DNA from: Acidovorax kalamii
GTDB lineage: Bacteria > Pseudomonadota > Gammaproteobacteria > Burkholderiales > Burkholderiaceae_C
Assembly (NCBI RefSeq): GCF_002245625.1
Contig: NZ_NOIG01000012.1
Coordinates: forward strand, 1 to 64,000
Direction: 5' to 3'
Length of the DNA: 64,000 nt
Of this stretch, positions 37,117-44,492 are shown in pieces. Every line of letters begins with the position of its first letter. The stretch's first letter is position 1. A program made the position numbers and the translations under genes. A model generated the notes under the pieces. That model searched no databases, was not told where the DNA came from, and saw nothing but the letters and a program-made list of their open reading frames with translations.

Positions 37117-40086
37117 TCAGGCGCGTTCCACGTTGCAGATCGTGGTCTTGGTTTCTTGCATCATGGTCACGCTGTCGTAGCCATACGTCGTTGCGGTGTT
37201 GACGGCCTCGCCGCGCACCACAGGCGCCGCGCCCTTGGGGTAGTACGCCAGCATGTCCGCACCCTGCCAGCGGCCCGAGAAGTGGAACGGCATCCACACC
37301 GTATCGGGGGCCACGCGCTCGGTGACCAGCGCCTGCACATTGAGCCGCGCGCCCGTGGGCGAGCTAAGCCACACACGCTCGCCGTTGCGGATGCCCCGGT
37401 CGGCAGCGGTCTTGGGGTTGATCTCGACAAACGACTCCTGCTGCAGTTCGGCCAGCCAGGGGTTGGAGCGGGTCTCCTCGCCGCCGCCTTCGTACTCGAC
37501 TAGGCGGCCCGAACTCATGATGAGCGGGAACTTCTCGTGCACCTTGTCGGCCACGTTCTTCTCCTGCACGCTCTTGTACAGCGTGGGCAGGCGCCAGAAA
37601 GCTTTCCTGTCGTCGTGGGTGGGGTACTTGGCCATGAGGTCCGGCCGGGTGCCGTACAGCGGCTCACGGTGCTGCGGAATCGCATCGGGGAAGTTCCACA
37701 CCACGGCACGCGCCTTGGCGTTGCCAAACGGATGGCAACCATGCTTGAGGGCCACGCGGATGATCGCGCCCGTGGGGTCGGTCTTCCAGTTCTTGCCTTC
37801 GGCCTTGGCCTTCTCGGCATCGCTCAGGTCGTCCCACCAGCCCAGCTTTTTCAGCAACACATGGTCGAACTCGGGGTAGCCCGTGGTGATCTCGCAGCCC
37901 ACGGAGTGCGAGCCATCCTCGGCCAGAAGGTTGACGCCGTCCTTTTCCACACCGAAGTTGGCGCGGAAGTTACCGCCACCCTCCATCACATGCTTGGAGG
38001 TGTCGTACAGGTTGGGCGAGCCGGGGTGCTTGAGTTCGGGCGTGCCGTAGCAAGGCCAGGGCAGACCGAAGTAGTCGCCACCAAAGTCGTAGCCGGTTTC
38101 CTTGTCCTTGCCGCCCTTGGACTTGAGGGTCTTCACGTCGAACAAATGCATGTTCCGCATGTGGGCCTTCAGGCGCTCGGGGCTTTGGCCGGTGTAGCCA
38201 ATGGTCCAGACCGACTTGTTGATTTCGCGCAGGATGTCTTCGACCACGGGCTCGTCCATGCCCTTGACCTTCTGCATCTTGTAGTTCTTGGACAGCTCGG
38301 CCGCAAAGCCCAGCTTTTCGGCGAACTGGTGCATGATCATGTGGTCCGAACGGCTCTCCCACAGCGGCTCGATGACCTTCTCACGCCACTGGATGGAGCG
38401 GTTGGAGGCCGTGCACGAGCCACTGGTCTCGAACTGCGTCGCAGCAGGCAGCAGGTACACCGCGCGGTTGGGATTCAGGTCTTCGGCCTTGCCGGGCATG
38501 GCGGCCATGGCGGCGGTGGCCGATGGGTACGGGTCCACCACCACCAGCAGATCCAGCTTGTCCATGGCCCGCTTCATTTCCAGGCCACGGGTCTGCGAGT
38601 TGGGCGCATGGCCCCAGAAGAACACGCCGCGCAGGTTGGAGTCCTGGTCGATCAGCTCGTTCTTCTCCAGCACACCGTCGATCCAGCGCGACACGGTGAT
38701 GCCGCTCTTGGTCATCATCGCGGGCGAGGCGTACTGCTTCTTGATCCATTCAAAGTCCACACCCCACACGGCCGCGAAGTGCTTCCACGAGCCTTCGGCC
38801 AGGCCGTAGTAGCCCGGCAGCGAATCGGGGTTGGGGCCCACGTCGGTCGCGCCCTGCACGTTGTCGTGGCCACGGAAGATGTTGGTGCCGCCGCCGGTCT
38901 TGCCCACATTGCCCAGCGCCAGTTGCAGGATGCACGAGGCACGGACCATGGCATTGCCGATGGTGTGCTGCGTCTGGCCCATGCACCACACGATGGTGCC
39001 GGGGTTGTTGTCGTGCAGCATCTTGGCGACCTTGAACATCTGGTCTTCCTTGACGCCGCAGGCCTCTTCCACCTTGTCGGGCGTCCACTTGGCCAGCACT
39101 TCTTCGCGCACCTTCTCCATGCCATACACACGGTCGTGGATGTACTTCTTGTCTTCCCAACCGTTCTTGAAGATGTGGTACAGCAGGCCGAAAAGGAAGG
39201 GAATGTCAGTGCCCGAGCGGATGCGCACATACTCGTCGGCCTTGGCTGCGGTGCGGGTGAAACGCGGGTCCACCACGATCATCTTGCAGCCGGTTTCCTT
39301 GGCGTGCAGCATGTGCAGCATGCTCACCGGGTGGGCCTCAGCCGCGTTGGAGCCAATGTACAGGGCGACCTTGCTGTTCTGCATGTCGTTGTACGAATTG
39401 GTCATGGCGCCGTAGCCCCATGTGTTGGCCACGCCCGCCACGGTGGTGGAGTGGCAGATGCGCGCCTGGTGGTCGCAGTTGTTGGTGCCCCAGAAGCTCA
39501 CGAACTTGCGCAGCAGGTAGGCCTGCTCGTTGTTGTGCTTGGACGAGCCGACAAAGTAAACACTGTCTGGGCCGCTGGCTGCACGCAACTCTTTCATCTT
39601 GGCGGTGATTTCGTTCAGCGCCGTGTCCCAGCTGATGCGCTCGTACTTGCCATTGACCAGCTTCATGGGGTAGCGCAGGCGGTATTCGCCGTGGCCATGC
39701 TCACGCAGGGCCGCACCCTTGGCGCAGTGGGCGCCCAGGTTGATGGGCGAGTCGAACACGGGCTCTTGCCGCACCCATACACCGTTCTCAACCACGGCAT
39801 CGACCGCGCAACCCACCGAGCAGTGGGTGCACACCGTGCGGCGCACTTCGATCTTGCTGTCACCGATGGCGACCTTGGCGCCTTCGGCGGCGTTGGACTT
39901 CTTGACCAACGTGAGTTGTGACGCGGCAATGCCGACACCCACCCCCAGGCCGGAGCGGCGCAGGAACGAGCGCCGGTCCATGGTGGGCAGAGCCTGGGAC
40001 AGGCCCCGGCGCAGGCTGTGAACAAAAGGCGATGCAGAGGCACTGGTGCTCTGCGCGGCGTGAGAGGTCTTCTTGGTCAGCAACAT
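37117..40086 (-). CDS. Periplasmic formate dehydrogenase alpha subunit (Mo/W-bis-MGD)
   Basis: 989 aa. A long N-terminus leads to a Tat motif (MDRRSFLRRSGLGVG, about 36-50). The 4Fe-4S cluster uses Cys86, Cys89, Cys93 and Cys121. The metal ligand is Cys211 followed by His212 (ARICHSTTVAG), where E. coli FdnG has selenocysteine; it is a plain Cys codon. Other motifs are VALYIGSNAAEAHPVSM, IVVDPRFTRTAAKAD, GGGTNIFRGHDNVQGATDVG and the C-terminal MGD-binding domain (RLVEYEGGGEETRSNPWLAE). It oxidises formate to CO2 in the periplasm. Confidence 0.95.
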   Translation of the reverse strand: MLLTKKTSHAAQSTSASASPFVHSLRRGLSQALPTMDRRSFLRRSGLGVGVGIAASQLTLVKKSNAAEGAKVAIGDSKIEVRRTVCTHCSVGCAVDAVVENGVWVRQEPVFDSPINLGAHCAKGAALREHGHGEYRLRYPMKLVNGKYERISWDTALNEITAKMKELRAASGPDSVYFVGSSKHNNEQAYLLRKFVSFWGTNNCDHQARICHSTTVAGVANTWGYGAMTNSYNDMQNSKVALYIGSNAAEAHPVSMLHMLHAKETGCKMIVVDPRFTRTAAKADEYVRIRSGTDIPFLFGLLYHIFKNGWEDKKYIHDRVYGMEKVREEVLAKWTPDKVEEACGVKEDQMFKVAKMLHDNNPGTIVWCMGQTQHTIGNAMVRASCILQLALGNVGKTGGGTNIFRGHDNVQGATDVGPNPDSLPGYYGLAEGSWKHFAAVWGVDFEWIKKQYASPAMMTKSGITVSRWIDGVLEKNELIDQDSNLRGVFFWGHAPNSQTRGLEMKRAMDKLDLLVVVDPYPSATAAMAAMPGKAEDLNPNRAVYLLPAATQFETSGSCTASNRSIQWREKVIEPLWESRSDHMIMHQFAEKLGFAAELSKNYKMQKVKGMDEPVVEDILREINKSVWTIGYTGQSPERLKAHMRNMHLFDVKTLKSKGGKDKETGYDFGGDYFGLPWPCYGTPELKHPGSPNLYDTSKHVMEGGGNFRANFGVEKDGVNLLAEDGSHSVGCEITTGYPEFDHVLLKKLGWWDDLSDAEKAKAEGKNWKTDPTGAIIRVALKHGCHPFGNAKARAVVWNFPDAIPQHREPLYGTRPDLMAKYPTHDDRKAFWRLPTLYKSVQEKNVADKVHEKFPLIMSSGRLVEYEGGGEETRSNPWLAELQQESFVEINPKTAADRGIRNGERVWLSSPTGARLNVQALVTERVAPDTVWMPFHFSGRWQGADMLAYYPKGAAPVVRGEAVNTATTYGYDSVTMMQETKTTICNVERA

Positions 40087-40098
40087 GGCAGGCCCCGG

Positions 40099-40308
40099 TC
40101 AGAGTTGGGTGGTCTTGTAGTACTGCTTCACATGCGCAGACAGGTGGTAGCCACCGCCCTTTTCGGGCGCGGGGCGGGGCGCATCAGAGACCACAGATTC
40201 GGACGGAGCCACATGGGGAAGTGCCACCACGGCTGCTGCTGCAGCCCCTGCGGTGGCGGCGCCGGCAAAGAAGCTGCGGCGTGAGGGATTCGGCTGGCGG
40301 TTCTGCAT
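40099..40308 (-). CDS. Small Tat-targeted protein of formate dehydrogenase regions
   Basis: 69 aa. NPSRRSFFAGAATAGAAAAAV is split here as the Tat motif SRRSFFAGA and a hydrophobic run. The short mature end reads GGGYHLSAHVKQYYKTTQL. This matches the small TAT-target family found beside FDH genes, whose function is unproven. TGGAGA lies 7 nt before the ATG. It is the first gene of the alpha-beta-lipoprotein-gamma unit, 12 nt ahead of alpha. Confidence 0.85.
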   Translation of the reverse strand: MQNRQPNPSRRSFFAGAATAGAAAAAVVALPHVAPSESVVSDAPRPAPEKGGGYHLSAHVKQYYKTTQL

Positions 40309-40372
40309 GGTTGTCTCCAGAATGGCTGGCAGCAATGGGGAGGCTATGAAAAGCTATTCATACAGTCTATGT

Positions 40373-40389
40373 CAGTGTGTAAAACACTG
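40373..40389. promoter_or_regulatory. Inverted repeat ahead of the membrane FDH operon
   Basis: CAGTGT-N5-ACACTG lies 65 nt upstream of the Tat protein gene, in an AT-rich 159-bp gap after the TorD-like gene. It is the most likely promoter region for the FDH operon. The repeat may be an operator; no regulator is assigned. A -35-like TTTACA overlaps it on minus with TATGAA 15 nt later, which is a weak promoter match. Confidence 0.35.
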
Positions 40390-40467
40390 CAATCCAGCTT
40401 TACACCCCCCACTAAAGCACTCATCTTTTGTAGCGCTGACCACAGGCACGCTGCGGCCTCCCACAGA

Positions 40468-41103
40468 TCAATCGAGCATGTCGAAGCCCTGTGCCTCCAC
40501 GGACGCAAAGGCCCGCGTGAACTGGGCCAGCGCTGCATAAAAGCGCGCCTGCGGATGGGCTGCTAACACATCACAAAGCTGCGGAAGCCAGGGCTGCAAA
40601 TGCGTTGCAAAAAAGTCGCGCTGGGCCGTCAGGTTGCAGACAGCTACGTCATCCCCCGCGATCAGATAACGCATCACCTCGCACAGGTAGGCGATGTGGT
40701 CCTCGGTCTCTGGCATGGCGTCGTCGCGCGCCAGGCCCAGGCGGTCCAGGTCGGTGCGCAGGCGGGCCAGGGGTTTTTCATTCAAGAAGCCGCTCAGGTA
40801 GTGCGATCCATACAGGTACACCTCGGGCTTGCCGACGCCGCCAAACAGGCGGTCAAACTCTTGCGCAATGGCCGCATCATCCTGCGCGCGTGCCGCACCC
40901 ACCAGCTGCTGCCAGGGCTCCTGCAAAAAGCCACCATCGGCAGGTGCCTCGGTCACCGCAACGCGCAGGGCCGACATCAGCTCGGGGCTGGGCGCCGCGT
41001 AGTACAGCTGCGACAACAACCCATAGAGTTCGGCCCGCGCGGTTTCCTCGTCCAGCGCGGAGCTGCTGCCCGGGGATGTCAAAGAAGCAGAGGATGCGCT
41101 CAC
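40468..41103 (-). CDS. TorD/DmsD-family chaperone
   Basis: 211 aa, all-helical pattern. Conserved features: ARAELYGLLSQLYYAAPSPE, AIAQEFDRLFGGVG, EVYLYGSHYLSGFLNEKPL, MPETEDHIAYLCEVMRYL and AQRDFFATHLQPWLPQLC. Such proteins bind Tat signal peptides and help cofactor insertion into molybdoenzymes. The FDH alpha subunit downstream is the natural client. Its ATG overlaps the stop of the ferredoxin gene (ATGA). Confidence 0.92.
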   Translation of the reverse strand: MSASSASLTSPGSSSALDEETARAELYGLLSQLYYAAPSPELMSALRVAVTEAPADGGFLQEPWQQLVGAARAQDDAAIAQEFDRLFGGVGKPEVYLYGSHYLSGFLNEKPLARLRTDLDRLGLARDDAMPETEDHIAYLCEVMRYLIAGDDVAVCNLTAQRDFFATHLQPWLPQLCDVLAAHPQARFYAALAQFTRAFASVEAQGFDMLD

Positions 41104-43205
41104 AGGTCGGTCACTTTCGTCTCGTTTTGTGCGGAATACAGATCAATCACGCGGCAGTCGCTGCACATCTTCAGGCGCTCCAGCGCCTCTCCCTGGAACA
41201 TGGGGTGGCCCGAGAGCTTGCCCAGCATGGCCTCGATGGCCTTCACCGTGCCAAAAGGCTTGCTGCAGCGCACACAGGCCCAGGGCTTGGCTTCGTTGAG
41301 CACACACAGCTGCGCGCGCTCGGGTGTGAGCAGCAGGCGCGGCTGCAGGGTGATGGCGTCTTCCGGGCAGGTGGTGGCGCACAGGCCACACTGCACGCAG
41401 TTCTTTTCGATGAAGCGCAATTGCGGCAGCTGCGGGTTGTCCTGCAGCGCACTGGCGGGGCAGGCGCTCACACAGCTCAGGCACAGGGTGCAGCGGTCCT
41501 TGTTGACCTCGATGGTGCCCAGGGGTGACCCCACGGCGGGCAAGGCGATGGCCGCAGGCCGTTCGGCCACGGGCATGGGGGCCTGCTCGATGAGGTGGTC
41601 AAGTGCCATCTCCAGCGTGCTGCGCTTCTCTTGGGCCACCGCAAAACGTGCGGCCACGGCGGGTGTCTTCTGACGCGTCTGGCCCAGCCCTTGCAATGCG
41701 GCGTCTAACTCTGTGGGATGCGTGGCACGCAGCAACTGCACATGGGTGCCGGTGTACCCCAGCCCTCGCAGGATGGCCTGCGCAACGTCCATCTGGGCCT
41801 GAAGGCCGTCGAGATATTGCGGCGCTTCTTCGTCGGTGCAGAGCACCACGACCTGCGAGGCGCCGTAGGCGATGGCACTCAGCCACAGGTCTACCCCCGT
41901 GCTGGCCGTGTGCCACAGTGCCACCGGGATCACGTTGGCAGGCACGCCCTGCGCCAGCTTCAGCTGGGCAGCACGCCCCAGCTCCTCCACCAGCGCCTGG
42001 CCGCGCTCCTGGCTGTGCAGCAGCAGCACCGCATCCTTGCCACCGGCAGCCGCGTAGGTGGACAGCAGCGTCTTGAGCTTGGTGCCCTGCTCTGTCGCAC
42101 GGGGGTAGGCATACGTCAGCGCGCCGGTGGGGCACACGGTGGTGCAGGCACCGCAGCCCACACACAGGTTGGGGTTCACCTTGATTTGCTGGCGGCCCTT
42201 GTCGCTGCTGATGGCTTCGGCGGAGCAGATGTCCACGCAGGCGTTGCAGCCCACGGTGGCGTTGCGGCTGTGAGCACACAACTTTTGTTTGTAGGCAAAA
42301 AACTTGGGCTTCTCGAACTCGCCCACCAGTTCGCGCAGCTTGAGCAGCGTGCCCAGGTCTCGACCGTCCCAGCGCAGGTAACCCTGCGGCAGCGCGTGCT
42401 GCAGGAAGGTGGGCGTGGCGGTGGGCGAACGCAGGTCCAGCACTAGGTCAAAACGCTCGGTCTGCGCTGTGGCATCGCGGGTGAAGTCGATGGCACCTGC
42501 CACCTGGCACACCTTGACGCAGGCGCGGTGTGACTGGCAGGCGGCCAGGTCGATCTGGTAATCCAGGCCGATGGCGTTCTCGGGACAAGCCGCCACGCAG
42601 GCGTTGCAGCGGGTGCACAGGTCCAGGTCGATGGGGTTGTCGGCCGACCACTGCAGCTCGAACGCGCCCAACCAGCCCGTGAGGCCCGTGATGCGCCCGC
42701 CCAGCACGGGGTAGCGCCGCGCCTGCGCGCCACCCGCATTGCCGGGGCCCTGGGTGAAAAGGGTCACATCCAGCACATCCGACACCAGCGCGGCGGCCTG
42801 CTCGGCCTGGTCCAGCGGGCCGATGATGAGCAAGCGGCCTGTGCTTTTGTAGGTGACGGTGGGTACCGGCTCGGGCTCCGGCAGATGGGCTGCGGCCAAC
42901 AATGCAGCGACCTTCGGGCTGGCCTTGGCGGCGTCGCGGCTCCAGCCACCAGTCTCGCGAATGTTCACAAACCGGATGGGCGAGACCGCACCTTCGGTCT
43001 GCTGACCAAGGTCGGCAAACAGGCGCTGCTCCTGGGTGCAGGCCACCACCACCTCCTGCCCGGACTGGATTGCTTTCTGAAACGCCCCAGCGTCGCGGCG
43101 GCACAGGGTGGAGTGGAGGGTCAGGTCTTCATGCAGTGCCTCGCCCAACGCCTTGGCGTTGAGGGGCATCGTCTGGTTGCAGTCGCAAATGAGCGTCGTG
43201 GTCAT
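41100..43205 (-). CDS. Multi-cluster 4Fe-4S protein of the FDH region
   Basis: 701 aa. At least six Cys clusters are seen: CTRCNACVAACPENA, a variant CQSHRACVKVCQVAG, CNACVDICSAEA, CVGCGACTTVCPTGA, CTLCLSCVSACPASA and CVQCGLCATTCPEDA. A C-terminal CVRC plus CSDC may bind another cluster or zinc. The N-terminus (LICDCNQTMPLN) resembles heterodisulfide-reductase-like segments, with an MvhD/HdrA-like middle. It has no signal peptide, so it is cytoplasmic and could carry electrons between the two FDHs or for cofactor maturation. Exact role unknown. Confidence 0.85.
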   Translation of the reverse strand: MTTTLICDCNQTMPLNAKALGEALHEDLTLHSTLCRRDAGAFQKAIQSGQEVVVACTQEQRLFADLGQQTEGAVSPIRFVNIRETGGWSRDAAKASPKVAALLAAAHLPEPEPVPTVTYKSTGRLLIIGPLDQAEQAAALVSDVLDVTLFTQGPGNAGGAQARRYPVLGGRITGLTGWLGAFELQWSADNPIDLDLCTRCNACVAACPENAIGLDYQIDLAACQSHRACVKVCQVAGAIDFTRDATAQTERFDLVLDLRSPTATPTFLQHALPQGYLRWDGRDLGTLLKLRELVGEFEKPKFFAYKQKLCAHSRNATVGCNACVDICSAEAISSDKGRQQIKVNPNLCVGCGACTTVCPTGALTYAYPRATEQGTKLKTLLSTYAAAGGKDAVLLLHSQERGQALVEELGRAAQLKLAQGVPANVIPVALWHTASTGVDLWLSAIAYGASQVVVLCTDEEAPQYLDGLQAQMDVAQAILRGLGYTGTHVQLLRATHPTELDAALQGLGQTRQKTPAVAARFAVAQEKRSTLEMALDHLIEQAPMPVAERPAAIALPAVGSPLGTIEVNKDRCTLCLSCVSACPASALQDNPQLPQLRFIEKNCVQCGLCATTCPEDAITLQPRLLLTPERAQLCVLNEAKPWACVRCSKPFGTVKAIEAMLGKLSGHPMFQGEALERLKMCSDCRVIDLYSAQNETKVTDL

Positions 43206-43875
43206 TGTGGGTATGGCTGGCTGGCGTGACCACCGCATCCTGGGCAGGGCGCGGGGCCACCTCAGGCTCGCTGGAAGAAACGCTAGGAACAGCGTTGCAT
43301 ACCCGGGACTGTGCCACGTCTGCGGGGCCTTGCGCCTCCGCATCATCCCGAGGCTGACTGGCCGGCGGGGATATTGGGGCCACAGCAGCCGCATCCGGCG
43401 CCTGTTCGCCCGGCAGACCGGGTGCAGCGGCCGATGCCTTTTTCTCGTGGTCAAAGAAGCCGAGCGCATGTGCGCTGGCCATCTTGCGCAGCATGCCCGC
43501 GGGCAGCGGGTCGGGCTGGGTGTAGTCGCCGACGTAGATGTCCAGACCGTCCATCACATTGAAGTGCGGGTCGGCAAACAGCTTCTTCATGGCCAGGTTG
43601 CGCACCTCGGGCGACACCGCGCGGGACACGAATGGTTTGAAGTCCGATGCGGGGGTGAGCGCCTCGGCATCCGCCAGCGTGGGCGGTGGTGGCGCATCGG
43701 GTGCCGGGGTGACGGGGGCAGCTGGTGCAACCGCAGACACTGGCGCTGGCGACGGGCTTGGAGGCGCTATCTGCGGTGCAGGGGTGCGTGCAGGCGACGG
43801 AGGGTCCTGAACAGGCTTGCCCGCCTGCACATCCTGCTTGCGGCGCGACCAGCGCCCAAGGAATCCATCAGCCAT
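43129..43875 (-). CDS. DUF3306-family protein
   Basis: 248 aa. MADGFLGRWSRRKQDVQAGK opens the protein, typical of the family. The conserved part is FKPFVSRAVSPEVRNLAMKK followed by LFADPHFNVMDGLDIYVGDY and PAGMLRKMASA. Long Ala/Pro-rich linkers flank it. Its 3' end overlaps the ferredoxin gene by 77 bp in another frame and its start overlaps DUF3305 by 8 bp. The family is known from FDH and molybdoenzyme loci but has no assigned activity. Confidence 0.85.
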   Translation of the reverse strand: MADGFLGRWSRRKQDVQAGKPVQDPPSPARTPAPQIAPPSPSPAPVSAVAPAAPVTPAPDAPPPPTLADAEALTPASDFKPFVSRAVSPEVRNLAMKKLFADPHFNVMDGLDIYVGDYTQPDPLPAGMLRKMASAHALGFFDHEKKASAAAPGLPGEQAPDAAAVAPISPPASQPRDDAEAQGPADVAQSRVCNAVPSVSSSEPEVAPRPAQDAVVTPASHTHNDHDAHLRLQPDDAPQRQGVGRGTA

Positions 43876-44425
43876 GGCCGCCCCCTCCGCCTCCACCACG
43901 GAGCTTCTCCGTGGACACCGAGGCCGGGTTGCCAAAGCGGTCCTGCAAGGTGCGGAAGCTGTCCGGACGCTTGCGGCGCTTGGGCTCGGGCTGGTAATGC
44001 TCGGCCACAAAGGCACGCAGCGCCTCCACCACCTCGGGGTCGGCAGGCACCTGCTCGACCGTTTCCTGCGCGTCCAGCCAGCGGCCAGCGTCGTGATAGC
44101 TCAGGCTCACCGCCACGGGGCGGGCCAGGGGGATAGCACCGGTGCCTGTGTCTTCATCGCAGCGCCACATCACAAACCAGCAGGGGGCCGGAGAAGTGAG
44201 GTTGAGGTGGTAACCCTCGGCGTCGTCGCGGAACAGCTCCACGCGAAAGCCGGGGAACAACCAGCGCTGCTCGCGCTCGTCCTGGATCAGCGGCCGGGGT
44301 TCGCTGCCGAAGGTGGGTTCGTGGACCACCACCTCGGCCAGCGACCACCGCCAGGGCTGCCAGCGGTTGTCGATGTGTTCGCACCGCATGATCACGGCAA
44401 CGTCGGTGTAGGGGCGCTCTGTCAT
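43868..44425 (-). CDS. DUF3305-family protein
   Basis: 185 aa. VAVIMRCEHIDNRWQPWRW, FPGFRVELFRDDAEGYHLN, CWFVMWRCDED and AVSLSYHDAGRWLDAQETVE are family features, followed by a basic tail (EPKRRKRPDSFRTLQDRFG) and a Gly run. It probably acts with DUF3306, with which it overlaps. Start 44425 places MTERPY first. The gap of 67 nt to the NAD-linked FDH alpha gene suggests one transcript from fds through to torD. Confidence 0.85.
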   Translation of the reverse strand: MTERPYTDVAVIMRCEHIDNRWQPWRWSLAEVVVHEPTFGSEPRPLIQDEREQRWLFPGFRVELFRDDAEGYHLNLTSPAPCWFVMWRCDEDTGTGAIPLARPVAVSLSYHDAGRWLDAQETVEQVPADPEVVEALRAFVAEHYQPEPKRRKRPDSFRTLQDRFGNPASVSTEKLRGGGGGGGHG

Positions 44426-44492
44426 GGGCGCTGACTGTACCCCCGGAGTCGCGCCATCGGCGGCAATGCCCGTAAAGCCCCCTTGCGCACCG

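Noticed and set aside
39453..39456. Selenocysteine codon in the membrane FDH alpha gene
   Set aside because: The metal-ligand position (residue 211, near 39454-39456) is an ordinary TGC Cys codon and the frame has no internal TGA. The NAD-linked FDH also has Cys.
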